The notes beneath the pieces are model-generated. The model was not told the DNA's origin. It saw only the letters and a list, made by a program, of their open reading frames with translations, and ran no database searches. This document shows, piece after piece, positions 41,339-50,968 of a stretch of DNA of 64,000 nucleotides. This DNA comes from JBAXEO01 sp964541375. GTDB lineage: Bacteria > Actinomycetota > Coriobacteriia > Anaerosomatales > JAAXUF01. The position numbers and the translations under genes are program-made. The stretch's first letter is position 1. The number at the start of each line of letters is the position of its first letter. The stretch spans positions 1 to 64,000 of the forward strand of contig CAZIPT010000002.1 in NCBI GenBank assembly GCA_964541375.1, read 5' to 3'.

Positions 41339-42565
41339 TCAGCCGAGAACTGAGCCGTACACGTCGAGGAGACGTTGCAGGTAGGCGTCGAGGCCAAGCG
41401 TTTGCGCGGTGGCCAGGGCCCCCGTGCTCAGTCGACCCTGGAGCTCGGTCGACGAGGCCAGCCTGCCCATGGCCTGCGCGAGCGCTTCATAGTCACCCGC
41501 CGTGTACAGAAGCCCGTTCTCGCCGTCCTGCACGAGTTCGGGCAGTCCTCCCATGGTCGTGGCGATCACGGGACAACCGCGACCGAACGCCTCGGTTACG
41601 GCGAGAGGGCTGTTCTCGTACTCCTCGGAAGGGACGACGACAGCGAGCGAGGCATCTCGCAACACCGCCAGTTCTGCGGGGCCTACCCGACCGTGAAACG
41701 TGACCCGGTCGGGTGCGATCTTGTCGGCCAGAGAGCGGAGTTCCCCGGACAGCGGGCCCTCGCCGGCGATGTCCACCTTGCAGTTCGGGAGCAGCGCCAC
41801 GGCTTCAATTACCGCGTGGGCGCCCTTCCCGGAGTCGAGCCTCCCCGTGTAGACGAAGCGATCGTCCCGAGGTTCGCGAGCGAGCGGTATGCGCTCTTCG
41901 GGCATGAAGTTTGGCAGGTGCACGAAGTCCGAGCTATCCCATCCAAACTCGGCGAACTTCGACACGATGAACTCACTTGGCGCCACGAATCGGCTGACGC
42001 GGCGCTTGGGGTCGACCGCCTTGCAGACCTCTGCTTCGATCGTCGCAACCAGACTCGCGGCCAATGAGTCCTTCTTGCAGCGGTTGAGCGTGCACTGGAG
42101 CACGCGGTTGGGCTTGCAGCGCTCACATACCGCGCCGCGAACAGCCAATGCGGTGTTTGGGCACAGAAGTTTGAAGTCGTGAAGAGTCCAGACCACAGGG
42201 ATCCCACGTCGATGCAGCTCGACCAGCACTGACACGGTCAGGTGCGAGTGGATGTTGTGCAGGTGGGCGACGTCCACAGGCCAATCCTGAACCAATTCAC
42301 CTATGCGACGAGCGGCATCTCGCGAATAGATCGACCTGCGAAGAACCTGTAGGGCGGCTGCGGCCGACTTCTGCCTGTTCAGCTCGACGAAGTCGATGTG
42401 CGGCATCCAGTAGTCCGAGTCCGGCGAGGGCTCGTTCTTGGGATCGTCCATCCCGAAGAACTTGACGTCGTGCCCCAAAGCTTTCAGACCCGACTCAAGC
42501 GCGAGTGTGTGGACCTCAGCACCCCCACGCGCGTAGTGGTACGAGTTGACAAGTAGAACACGCAC
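41339..42565 (-). CDS. Glycosyltransferase family 4 (GT-B)
   Basis: A 408-residue cytosolic retaining glycosyltransferase. Start MRVLLVNSYHYARGGAE has the GGAE/Rossmann turn of GT4 donors-acceptor binding domain, and the C-terminal domain has GRLDSGKGAHAVIEAV and a nucleotide-sugar site ending ENSPLAVTEAFGRGCPVIAT. A cysteine-rich loop (CERCKPNRVLQCTLNRCKK) lies in the middle, unusual for GT4 and possibly metal-binding. It probably adds one sugar of the polysaccharide repeat unit. Alone on the minus strand in this part of the locus. Confidence 0.88.
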   Translation of the reverse strand: MRVLLVNSYHYARGGAEVHTLALESGLKALGHDVKFFGMDDPKNEPSPDSDYWMPHIDFVELNRQKSAAAALQVLRRSIYSRDAARRIGELVQDWPVDVAHLHNIHSHLTVSVLVELHRRGIPVVWTLHDFKLLCPNTALAVRGAVCERCKPNRVLQCTLNRCKKDSLAASLVATIEAEVCKAVDPKRRVSRFVAPSEFIVSKFAEFGWDSSDFVHLPNFMPEERIPLAREPRDDRFVYTGRLDSGKGAHAVIEAVALLPNCKVDIAGEGPLSGELRSLADKIAPDRVTFHGRVGPAELAVLRDASLAVVVPSEEYENSPLAVTEAFGRGCPVIATTMGGLPELVQDGENGLLYTAGDYEALAQAMGRLASSTELQGRLSTGALATAQTLGLDAYLQRLLDVYGSVLG

Positions 42566-42676
42566 CTGCAGGCCTCACTTCGTTGAAACCCCGGACCCCG
42601 TCGTGCGACAGTATACGCATGCAGCCCGATGTGAACCCGCCCCACGCTCCAGAGAAGCCGTGACTTCCGGCGGGTA

Positions 42677-43684
42677 GTGCAGATGCAGCCGGCTCGAAAG
42701 CGGCTCGGTGGTTCCGGGCCGGAATACCCCCGCGATGCCATGAAGGGGCGACAGTTGAGCGACCCCCGCCCCACCGTTGCAGCGCACTCGGGCGGTAAGT
42801 CCGCGGCCAAGGCGATCGTCTTTGCGTGCCTCCGATACTCAGGTGTCGCGTTCCTCCTCCGTCATACCGCTCAGCGACGATGGGGCACTGTGCTCGGGTA
42901 CCACGATCCGGACCCGGAGACGTTTGAGCGCCATCTCGCCGTCCTGACCCGCCTGTACTCAGTCGTGCCCCTGGAGACGCTCCTCTCGGCGCGTCGCACA
43001 GGTGACCTGCGGCGTCTGCCTCGGCGTGCCCTGGCCATCACTCTCGACGACGGCTGGGCGGGCAATCGCGCGTTGCTCCCGTCGCTGGAGCGCTGGGAAG
43101 TCCGAGTAACGGTCTTCTTGTCCACGGCGATCGTCGGCACACGCAGGCACTACTGGTGGACGCATGTCACCGACAAGTCCGAGCAGGAGCGGTTCAAGGG
43201 TCTCGGCAATCAGGAGCGCCTCGCCGCTCTTGCCGGCGTCGGGTTCGCCGTTGAGACCGAGTACCCCGATCGGCAGGCGCTGTCGATCGATGAGATAGAC
43301 GAACTGATGCCGTTTGCCGACTTTCAGGCGCACGCCCGAACGCATCCCATTCTGCCGCGCTGCTCAGACGATCAGGCGAGATGGGAGATTGAGGGCTCGG
43401 CCGAGGACATCGGTACGATCACGGGTGATCGGGCGCAGGTATTCGCCTACCCCAACGGAGATTTCTCGGACAGGGACGCTGATCTCGTCAAACAAGCAGG
43501 CTACGACTGTGCCTTTTCGATCGATCCCGGATACTTCCGAGAAGGGGATGACCCCTATCGCTTGAGCCGGGTCTACATGGATGACGCCGCGGACATCAAC
43601 GAGCTGGTCGTTCGAGCCAGCGGCGCCTACGGGATACTCCTCGAGTGGCTTCGTGGTCTACGCGGCTCGGACAGTCCGGCCTGA
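42677..43684 (+). CDS. Polysaccharide deacetylase (NodB-type)
   Basis: A 335-residue enzyme with the NodB homology fold: AITLDDGWAGN (motif 1 with the two Asp), an HARTHPILPRC histidine motif, and an FAYPNGDFS motif. Deacetylases of this kind remove N- or O-acetyl groups from surface polysaccharides. There is no obvious signal peptide (a basic, soluble-looking N-terminus), though the segment AIVFACLRYSGVAFLL is weakly hydrophobic. Start unsure: GTG 42677 (used), ATG 42683 or ATG 42740. It is divergent from the GT4 gene. Confidence 0.83.
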   Translation: MQMQPARKRLGGSGPEYPRDAMKGRQLSDPRPTVAAHSGGKSAAKAIVFACLRYSGVAFLLRHTAQRRWGTVLGYHDPDPETFERHLAVLTRLYSVVPLETLLSARRTGDLRRLPRRALAITLDDGWAGNRALLPSLERWEVRVTVFLSTAIVGTRRHYWWTHVTDKSEQERFKGLGNQERLAALAGVGFAVETEYPDRQALSIDEIDELMPFADFQAHARTHPILPRCSDDQARWEIEGSAEDIGTITGDRAQVFAYPNGDFSDRDADLVKQAGYDCAFSIDPGYFREGDDPYRLSRVYMDDAADINELVVRASGAYGILLEWLRGLRGSDSPA

Positions 43685-43883
43685 GGCAACCCCGAACGGA
43701 TCTTCCGGCGTGAGTCCACGCGGCGGCGTCAACATGAATCGCTAACCCGATTCAGGAACCGCCTGATGATGACGATAAGGGGGATGTCTGCGTCGCCGTA
43801 CCGAGATTCGCAGAAATCGGGTCTGGGCTGGCTCGACTGCGTGGGGGCGGTGGCACGAGGCAGCGCGTAGTATAAGTAGTGGG

Positions 43884-43898
43884 GCACTGGTACAGTGC
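43884..43898 (+). promoter_or_regulatory. Inverted repeat before the chain-length/kinase gene
   Basis: GCACTG-GTA-CAGTGC is a perfect 6-bp dyad just after a TATAAG (43871-43876) that could serve as -10. It may be an operator near the transcription start. No matching regulator is adjacent. Confidence 0.4.
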
Positions 43899-43935
43899 TT
43901 CTCTCAAACTGGACATACAGGGTGTTGGAGGTGCA

Positions 43936-45525
43936 GTGAAGCTTCAGAACCTTCTCGGCGTATTGCGTAAGCGAGGTGCGATCGTTGTCGTCACGGCGAC
44001 AATTGTCGTGCTGGTGGCCTTCGTGATCAGCGTCGTCACCCCGCGGACGTACCAGAGTGATGCCTCGATCCTGGTAACGCAGCAGAACGTCGGTACGGTG
44101 CTGCTCGGGTCTCCCCAGACCTACCAAAGCGACCAGGCCTTGCAGCGCGACATCCAGACCCAGGTGGACGTGATGCAGTCGCCGGTCATTCTAGGCAAGG
44201 TCATCGAATCGCTCGGTCTGGACACATCCGTCAAGCGGCTCGCAGATCGCGTGAGGGTTACCTTCAACGGGGCGACAAACATCGTGACCGTCAGCGTCAC
44301 TGCCTCAACGCCAGATGCCGCCGCGGCGACCGCCAACGCCATCGCATCGAGCTACGTGGACTGGTCGCGAGAGCGGCAGCGCGCGAGCATCAGGGCCGCA
44401 AGCGCTGACGTTCAGACCCGTCTTGCGGCGGCCCAGAAGAGAATCGTCCAGATCCAAGCCGAGATATCGTCGGGAGACAAATCGGGTTCGGGTCAAGTGG
44501 AGCTCAAGGCTGCCCAGGAGACCTACGCATCGCTCGCCAACAAGCTCGAGGACCTCAATATCAACGAGCAGCTTTCGACGGGGTCCGGAAGCGTCCTGAC
44601 GAGTGCGACTCCGTCCCCCGTTCCGGCGTCCCCGAAGCCCGTGCGCAACGCGGCGCTGGGACTGGCACTAGGGCTGATGCTGGGTCTGGGGATCGCGTTC
44701 GTCACGGAGGCTCTGGACAACACGATCAAGTCGACCGAAGTATGCGAGGAGATCTTTGGAGCACCGGTGTTGTGCACCATCCCGATGGAGAAGCGGTCGA
44801 AGGACGCTCCGCGGGGTATCGCGCTCATTGAGGATCCCGGTGGCAGCGCGGCTGAGGCCTACAGGATCCTAAGGAACAACCTCGGGTTCATCAACTTCGA
44901 GCACGACATCAAGACGGTGCTCGTTACCTCGGCACTCCCCGATGAGGGCAAGTCGACCGTGGCTGCGAATCTAGCCGCCGTTCTTGCGCGCACAGGGAAG
45001 AACGTCGTGCTCGTAAGCTGCGATTTCCATCGGCCGGGTTCGGCCCAGCTCTTCGATCTGAGCGGCACCTTCGGCCTGTCCGACATCCTTCGCGGCACGA
45101 TCGACGCCAAGCAGGTCTTGGAGCACCCCAAGGGGCTCGATCTCAACACCCTCTGGGTCATTCCCGCCGGCAGCAAGCCCCCGAATCCCAGCGAGATTCT
45201 GGGCTCCTCGGCCATGGGTGCGCTTATCACCAGCCTTGCGGCGTCGTCGGACTGGGTCATCCTGGACTCTCCCCCGATGCTGGTGCTCGCAGACGCTGCG
45301 GCGACAGCGCGATGGGCGGATGGAGCGCTCGTTGTTGTTCGCGCAAACAAGTCGACGCGTGCATCGTCGCGCAGGATGGTCGAGCAGCTCAGGAATGTCG
45401 GCTCGCGTATCTTCGGCGAAGTCATGTGGGGGCTCAGCGAATCGGTGGCTCCCGGCGGCTACTCGAACTACGGCATGACCTCTTCTGCGCGCGCGGACGA
45501 GGCTAAGGGAACGCACGCATCCTGA
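43936..45525 (+). CDS. Wzc-like polysaccharide co-polymerase / tyrosine-kinase-type ATPase
   Basis: A 529-residue protein from GTG 43936 (TTGGAGG upstream). An N-terminal Wzz-type region with two membrane helices (IVVVTATIVVLVAFVISVV, and LALGLMLGLGIAFVTEAL) brackets an extracytoplasmic coiled region. The C-terminal cytoplasmic domain has an ATPase P-loop (ALPDEGKSTVAANLAA) and Walker B VILDSPP. The Walker A' motif reads VSCDFHRPG, where the first Asp of DxDxR is Ser. Only two tyrosines lie in the last 30 residues, so the usual tyrosine-rich tail is missing. It controls chain length and export; kinase activity is uncertain. Confidence 0.87.
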   Translation: MKLQNLLGVLRKRGAIVVVTATIVVLVAFVISVVTPRTYQSDASILVTQQNVGTVLLGSPQTYQSDQALQRDIQTQVDVMQSPVILGKVIESLGLDTSVKRLADRVRVTFNGATNIVTVSVTASTPDAAAATANAIASSYVDWSRERQRASIRAASADVQTRLAAAQKRIVQIQAEISSGDKSGSGQVELKAAQETYASLANKLEDLNINEQLSTGSGSVLTSATPSPVPASPKPVRNAALGLALGLMLGLGIAFVTEALDNTIKSTEVCEEIFGAPVLCTIPMEKRSKDAPRGIALIEDPGGSAAEAYRILRNNLGFINFEHDIKTVLVTSALPDEGKSTVAANLAAVLARTGKNVVLVSCDFHRPGSAQLFDLSGTFGLSDILRGTIDAKQVLEHPKGLDLNTLWVIPAGSKPPNPSEILGSSAMGALITSLAASSDWVILDSPPMLVLADAAATARWADGALVVVRANKSTRASSRRMVEQLRNVGSRIFGEVMWGLSESVAPGGYSNYGMTSSARADEAKGTHAS

Positions 45526-45598
45526 GTCCACGACGGACATTCCGGGTGGTGGATGGGAGCGCGACACTTCGGCGCGTCACGCCAGGGGGAGACGAAGA

Positions 45599-46732
45599 GT
45601 GAGCGCTAGCGACGGCCCGGTACAGGAGCGATCGGGCGAGCGTTCGTGCGCGTTCGTTTCGGGTGAGGAGCTCTTGGACTGGGCGCATACCGTCCACATC
45701 TTGGCGATGTGGGATGCGCTGACGAAATCCGGGATTGAAACGGAACTCCTTGCCTATCCCGGAGAAGATGGGATTCCCAGCGGAGCGGAATTGCGCACGC
45801 GGTATGCGCTCAGCAACACCCCGGACATCGCTTGGCTGCCCAGAGAGAACAAGTGGATAGCCCGATTGAGGCTTGCGATTCGCTCGGCCCGCGAGGGTGG
45901 CCGCCGGAGTTTCGCCTATACGACGCGGGCGCTTCCCGCCCTCGGGGCCCTGTTGGGCGGGTCGCCCGCGGTGTTTCTCGAGTTCCACATGCCGATACAG
46001 GCCCGTCACGATCAGGTCGCGTTCGCCCTGGCTCGTCGCAGCAAGAGACTGCACATCGTCTGCATATCACGACGGCTCGCCGAGATGATCGCGGAACAGT
46101 ACGGTCTAGAGGTGTCCTCGATAATCGTCGAGCACAGTGGCCACGACCTCGCGGTCGCCAGGGACTATCGTGCCAGTTCCGCGCTCGGGCGCCGGCTTCG
46201 GGCCACGTACGTCGGCACCATCGCTCCGGGGAGGGGCGCCGAGATGGTGATCGAGACGGCCAAACGCCACCCGGATGTCGACTTCACCCTTGCCGGCCCC
46301 GGAGAACCCCCCGGGGCTGCCGTGCCCGACAACGTCCGGCTCATGCCGGCGGTCCCTCACTCGGAGGTGCGCGAGCTGCTCCTTCAGGCCGACGTGCTCC
46401 TGATGCCCTACACGCGCGGGGCCATGCTGGAGGACGGGTTTGTCGGTACGGCAGAGTACTGCTCTCCGCTCAAGATGGTCGAATACCTGGCGGCAGGCAG
46501 GGCCATCATCTCGTCCGATCTCCCTTCGATTGCGGAGGTCATGGTCGACGAGTCGAACTGTCTGTTGGTGGACTCTGAGTCGGCGGACGCCTGGTCCACG
46601 GCGATGGGGAGACTGAAGCGAGATCCGGAGTTGCGTGAAAGACTCGCACTCGGTGCCGCGGAGAGCGCCGAGGAGCATACCGACATCGGGCGCGTGGAGC
46701 GGATGTTCGCGAGCGTTTGGGCGTCCCAGTGA
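45599..46732 (+). CDS. Glycosyltransferase family 4
   Basis: A 377-residue GT4-like enzyme from GTG 45599 (GGGGGAGA upstream). Residues 200-340 have the family nucleotide-sugar-binding half: ATYVGTIAPGRGAEMVIETA, FTLAGPGEPPG and SPLKMVEYLAAGRAIISSDLPS, where the E-(Y)-L-A-x-G-x-x-I segment is typical. Probably assembles the polysaccharide repeat unit in the cytoplasm. It overlaps the polymerase gene by four bases (GTGA), so they are translationally coupled. Confidence 0.86.
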   Translation: MSASDGPVQERSGERSCAFVSGEELLDWAHTVHILAMWDALTKSGIETELLAYPGEDGIPSGAELRTRYALSNTPDIAWLPRENKWIARLRLAIRSAREGGRRSFAYTTRALPALGALLGGSPAVFLEFHMPIQARHDQVAFALARRSKRLHIVCISRRLAEMIAEQYGLEVSSIIVEHSGHDLAVARDYRASSALGRRLRATYVGTIAPGRGAEMVIETAKRHPDVDFTLAGPGEPPGAAVPDNVRLMPAVPHSEVRELLLQADVLLMPYTRGAMLEDGFVGTAEYCSPLKMVEYLAAGRAIISSDLPSIAEVMVDESNCLLVDSESADAWSTAMGRLKRDPELRERLALGAAESAEEHTDIGRVERMFASVWASQ

Positions 46733-48264
46733 GACCGGCAGCCGAGAGAGGATTCCGCGCTGGTCTCCCGCACTGGATGGGGAACGATGGAGCGGTTTGG
46801 GCGGCTGTCGCGGTCCTGGCGCCCACGCTCGGACTCCTCGTTGCACTGTGGCCCAAGGCATGCCTCCTGGCCTTCGTGGCTCTCGCGGTACTCACGGCGG
46901 CGGTTCTGAGCCGCGAGCTCGCACTCGGCGCCATTCTTGTGTCTGCATTCGTGATGATCGGTGTCAGCGATGCGACTTCGCTGCCCTCGCAGGCCGCGCT
47001 CTTGACGAAAGCCCTTGTCGCCTTGTTCGCTCTCACAGTTCTTCTCGACTTGGACCACGACAATCGCCTTCGTGTCCCAAGGCCGCTATTGATGCTCGCC
47101 AGCGTGCTCACGGTGTCCGCGGTCTTTGGTGCGGGGACTCGCTTCCTCGCATTCCAGGCGCTCGCAAGCTACCTCATCGCGCCGATTGCCTATGTGGCGA
47201 TCATTCACTCACGTCTAACCATCGAGTCGTTGAGACGCCTCTTCATACTTGTCGTGGGGCTTGCGCTGGTGCAGTTGCCGTTGGTGATCATCGAGTCACG
47301 GTTCACGACCAACGTGGACCGGATCGGCGGCACGTACGGCCTCTACGGGGGCACTTCAACGCTCGCGGTCATGATGGCGATTGCGTGGACGATAGCCGTC
47401 GCGGCGCTCTTGGGCCGGCGGCGCATCTGGCTGTTGCCCATCGGTGTCGCGATCTCGGCAGTGTTGATCATCACCTCGGCGAGGGCGGGATTCTTCTTCG
47501 CTGCGATGGGGACGATCTGCGTCGGAATCACGAAGGCGATTGCCAACCCCAAGCGCGGGTTGGCCGCGCTGCCGGTCTACGTCGCTGTCGGCGTGACGGC
47601 TCTGGCAGTTCTGTTCGGCGGGTACTTGTACTTTGGCCACCTGCTACCCGGTGGGCGGACGGAGTCAGGCTACGCGATCATGCTGCTGAAGGACCCCACC
47701 GCGATACTGAACTACCTCTTCTCGGTGGGGGCAGGCGGCCAGGCGGGTCGGTTGGGCGGACTGCGCCTCGCGCTGGCCCAGAATCACTCGGTCTCGAGCC
47801 TGCTGATCGGGCAGGGGCTCGGTGTGCTGAGCCAGTCAGCGCTTCTGGGGCAGGGCTTCACCTCTTCGAGTGCCATGGGACCATCGTTTGACTGGGCGAC
47901 GAGCGCGACGCGGTGGCTGTTGGAGGCCGGCTTGCTCGGCATCCTGCTGTATCTCGTTCTCATCGGGACGGCGGTCTCGAATGTCGTGACGTCATGGACC
48001 GCTCATCGCAGCGAGCTCGGTATCGCCATCGCTGCTGCCACAGTCGGATCGGCGGCCATATACACAGCGGCGGCCCTGTACGCTTCTGCATGGAATCTGG
48101 ATTCAATGGCGATCGTGTGCTGGTGCCTCCTGGGAATGGTGGCCAAGTGGGGGGCTCTTCGCAACGCGTCCTTGGAAGAAGTGCCTGGGCCCTCGGAGGC
48201 CAACCGCCACCAGCAAGGCGTTCCGACCGAATCGGCAACCGGGTTGCCGAGAGCGGGCAGGTGA
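46729..48264 (+). CDS. Wzy-like O-antigen/polysaccharide polymerase
   Basis: A 511-residue integral membrane protein of about 12 helices with a large extracytoplasmic loop near residues 290-370 (containing GLRLALAQNHSVSSLLIGQGLG). This loop plus the topology is that of Wzy/WaaL polymerases. The GTG start overlaps the preceding stop. It likely polymerises flipped repeat units. The chain-length protein is two genes upstream and a flippase two genes downstream, a full Wzx/Wzy set. Confidence 0.8.
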   Translation: MRPAAERGFRAGLPHWMGNDGAVWAAVAVLAPTLGLLVALWPKACLLAFVALAVLTAAVLSRELALGAILVSAFVMIGVSDATSLPSQAALLTKALVALFALTVLLDLDHDNRLRVPRPLLMLASVLTVSAVFGAGTRFLAFQALASYLIAPIAYVAIIHSRLTIESLRRLFILVVGLALVQLPLVIIESRFTTNVDRIGGTYGLYGGTSTLAVMMAIAWTIAVAALLGRRRIWLLPIGVAISAVLIITSARAGFFFAAMGTICVGITKAIANPKRGLAALPVYVAVGVTALAVLFGGYLYFGHLLPGGRTESGYAIMLLKDPTAILNYLFSVGAGGQAGRLGGLRLALAQNHSVSSLLIGQGLGVLSQSALLGQGFTSSSAMGPSFDWATSATRWLLEAGLLGILLYLVLIGTAVSNVVTSWTAHRSELGIAIAAATVGSAAIYTAAALYASAWNLDSMAIVCWCLLGMVAKWGALRNASLEEVPGPSEANRHQQGVPTESATGLPRAGR

Positions 48265-48266
48265 GC

Positions 48267-49385
48267 ATGCGGGTCGCCATAGACATCACCAGCTTCCCGG
48301 TGGGGGGACAGGAGCGCCAAGTCGCGCAGTTGGCTTTCGGGCTCGCGTCCCGCGGGCACTCAGTGCTACTCGTTATCAACAAGAGCGGGAGCGCCTTTCG
48401 CGACACCCTCGACCATCCGGGCGTCGAGGTCGTCGAGCTCGGGCGACTGTCCCGATACGACCTGCGTGTTCTGCCCGACATCGTGCGGCGTCTCAGAGCG
48501 TTTCGCCCGGATGTCGTATTGTGCGTGGGCTACAACGCGACACTCTGGGGGAGAATCGCCGCGGTCGTACTCCGGATTCCGGTGGTCACCGCGGAGCATG
48601 AGAGCACGCAGATCCGTCGCAAGCTCGACCGGGTTCTGACGAACAGGATGCTGGCGCCGTTCACACGTGCTGTTGTTGCGTGCGCTTCGGGCCAAACGCA
48701 GTACCTGATCGCCGACGGATGCCCCGCCGACAAGATCGTGGTCATCCAGAACGGAGTGGATTCGTCCCAGTTCAAACCACAGAGAGACCGAGGACTCGCG
48801 CTGAGGCAGGAGTGGGGTGTGCCGGAGGGCGCCGTCCTCGTGGGTATCGTTGCAACCCACCGTCCGGAGAAGCGACATGATCGGTTCATCGCACTCATTG
48901 AGACCTGTCTGGTCTCCGGTGTCGATATCTACGGAGTCATGATCGGCGACGGAGATCTTCAGGAGGACAATCAGCGGGCGGCGCTGTCGTCTTCCGCCTC
49001 GGATCATCTGATCGTTGCAGGGGACGTGTCAGATATGCCCGCGGTCTACAACGCCTGCGACGTCGTGGTTCTTGTGTCCGACAGCGTCGAGGTCTTTCCG
49101 CTGGCCTTCATCGAGGCCGAGGCCTGCGGCGTCCCCGTTGTAGGGTTCGACATCGGCGGGGTTGGCGAGACCATGAGAGATGGGGTGACCGGCTACCTCG
49201 TGACCGCGGACGACGAGGACCTGCTCGCCCGGCGCGTCGTGGAGTTGTCGACCGATCCCGCTCTGCGACGCTCAATGGGGGACGCCGGGCGCTCGTGGGT
49301 ATCGGAGCACCTCACAGTCGAGGTGATGGTTTCCACCTACGAGACGCTGCTCAAGGGAGTGGCCCGGGGCGCGTCCGCATCCTAG
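48267..49385 (+). CDS. Glycosyltransferase family 4
   Basis: A 372-residue GT-B enzyme: MRVAIDITSFPVGGQERQVAQLA at the N-terminus (GG turn), HESTQIR, a central VIQNGVDSSQF acceptor-to-donor hinge, and the donor-site segment VFPLAFIEAEACGVPVVGFDIGGVGE with the EACGxPVV signature. It starts two bases after the polymerase stop. It likely transfers a sugar in repeat-unit assembly; donor unknown. Confidence 0.9.
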   Translation: MRVAIDITSFPVGGQERQVAQLAFGLASRGHSVLLVINKSGSAFRDTLDHPGVEVVELGRLSRYDLRVLPDIVRRLRAFRPDVVLCVGYNATLWGRIAAVVLRIPVVTAEHESTQIRRKLDRVLTNRMLAPFTRAVVACASGQTQYLIADGCPADKIVVIQNGVDSSQFKPQRDRGLALRQEWGVPEGAVLVGIVATHRPEKRHDRFIALIETCLVSGVDIYGVMIGDGDLQEDNQRAALSSSASDHLIVAGDVSDMPAVYNACDVVVLVSDSVEVFPLAFIEAEACGVPVVGFDIGGVGETMRDGVTGYLVTADDEDLLARRVVELSTDPALRRSMGDAGRSWVSEHLTVEVMVSTYETLLKGVARGASAS

Positions 49386-49432
49386 GGTGCGGCGGCGGGC
49401 ACGGCCCTGTAGCTCGACTCCAAGAACGTGCA

Positions 49433-50632
49433 TCACGCAGGTGCATCCTTCTGTGCTCGCTCGATTGCAGCGACTACGCGCTCGGCGTTTGCGGCCCAGG
49501 TGTACTTGCTGGTGACGATCGAGCGGCCTTGTCCCGCACGCAAGCGGCAGCCCTCAAGGTCCTCTCGGCACCGATGAACGAGCTCGATCAGTTGCTCCGC
49601 TGTCTCGAATGCGAACACCCCGCTGTCCTCGCTCAGCAGGTCAGGAGGGATGCTCATGTCCGGGGTAAGTACGGGAATCCCGAGCGCCAGGTACTCGAAG
49701 AGCTTCTGCGCGCTGCCATGGCGATGCGCGTAAGAGAGCAGACCCAGGTCGAAGGCGGCCATGAGCTGGCTGACTTCGTCATGCTCGAGCCATCGTTCGG
49801 AGGCGTAGAACCAGCCGTCGAGAGTGTCGGCGTTCAACCGGACCTCCCGCATGACTTCCGGAAGCGCGTCTCCCGCCCCGATCAGGACGAGGAAGACATC
49901 GTTCATCCCGCGGCGCCTCGCCTCGGCAATCGCCGAGACGATCTCCGGCACCCTGCGCCAGCGTTCCATCCCTCCGGCCCACCCGACCACGAGTGCTCTC
50001 TCCGGAACACCCATTCGCGCGCGAGCCCGTGATCGTTGGGTTTCGGTCGGGGGCTGGAACAGGTCGGGGTCGACTCCGTTGGGATTCAGGAAGACGGTTC
50101 TTGCAAGCCCAGGACGCTCGGCCGTCAGCTTGTCCACCAGATAGTCCGAAACGACGCCGACCCCGTCAGCCTGGAGAAGCTGCCTGAGCTCTGCTGAACG
50201 CAGGAAGGCGCTGTCGAAGGTGCCGCGCCAGTCCTCGTCGAATGGGCTCCCGTTGTACTCAACAATGATGCGAAGACCGGGGAATGCCCGCTTCAGCCGT
50301 CCAACCATGTTTCCATTCGAGCCCAGGCGCACAACGAACGCGTCCGGACGGAAAGCTTCGATCGCCTCTACCACGGCCGCGTATGCGTCGGGACTGACGC
50401 GCGTGAACATGATGTCCGTCCGAATAGCCTCGGGAAGCTTGTCATAGAGGGAACGGGCGAAGCCCCGCGCCGCTTTGGGGCTCGAAGTCGAAGGCTGTCC
50501 GTCGTCGGTCATCGTGAAGACGCGGGCCTCGCTCACGCGGGGGTTCCTGGTGAGTTCACGGAAGAACGCTCTCGCGTGCGTGCGCGCCCCGTTCACTTCG
50601 CTGTATGCCGTGCTGTAGTAGAGAATCTTCAA
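49433..50632 (-). CDS. Glycosyltransferase family 4
   Basis: A 399-residue GT4 enzyme started at TTG 50632 (GGGAG five bases upstream). An earlier GTG 50653 is in frame but has no ribosome-binding site. The start KILYYSTAYSEVNGARTH and the later NPNGVDPDLFQPP, VVGWAGGMERWRR and HGSAQKLFEYLALGIPVLT are the N- and C-domain markers. It converges on the GT4 gene at 48.3-49.4 kb. The segment 50633-50968 holds the divergent upstream region to the flippase and no clear gene. Confidence 0.86.
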   Translation of the reverse strand: MKILYYSTAYSEVNGARTHARAFFRELTRNPRVSEARVFTMTDDGQPSTSSPKAARGFARSLYDKLPEAIRTDIMFTRVSPDAYAAVVEAIEAFRPDAFVVRLGSNGNMVGRLKRAFPGLRIIVEYNGSPFDEDWRGTFDSAFLRSAELRQLLQADGVGVVSDYLVDKLTAERPGLARTVFLNPNGVDPDLFQPPTETQRSRARARMGVPERALVVGWAGGMERWRRVPEIVSAIAEARRRGMNDVFLVLIGAGDALPEVMREVRLNADTLDGWFYASERWLEHDEVSQLMAAFDLGLLSYAHRHGSAQKLFEYLALGIPVLTPDMSIPPDLLSEDSGVFAFETAEQLIELVHRCREDLEGCRLRAGQGRSIVTSKYTWAANAERVVAAIERAQKDAPA

Positions 50633-50968
50633 CTTGGCTCCCAGGGTGCGCACTTCGGGTCGAAGGCGTGCGTTGCGAACTGTCCAGGCCGTTCTGTGTC
50701 GAGCTCGGTGCCAGCCAACGGCCCGAACTAGAGCCGCAACATGACGCCTGCAGCCATCGTACAGGCGGCCCGCGGTCATCGAACAGCCCGAGGTTCTCGA
50801 GGCAGCCATGAGAGGGGTGCCGCTCGATGGCGGCCCGTGAATGGCGAGGAGAGGTCTGGCGTCGCGCTGAGCCTGCTGCACTACACTGACAATGGCCGAG
50901 TTGGCGCTTGCAGCAAAACGATCTGACCAGTAAGCGATTGAACCTGCCATCGACCGACCAGAGAGTTG
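50633..50968. other. 336-bp intergenic region between a GT4 gene and the Wzx-like flippase gene
   Basis: Both flanking genes read outward. No convincing ORF, terminator, operator or RNA motif was found; only short AT-rich islands such as TACACTGACA occur near 50882. Open reading in the GT4 frame continues upstream but lacks start signals. Confidence 0.4.
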
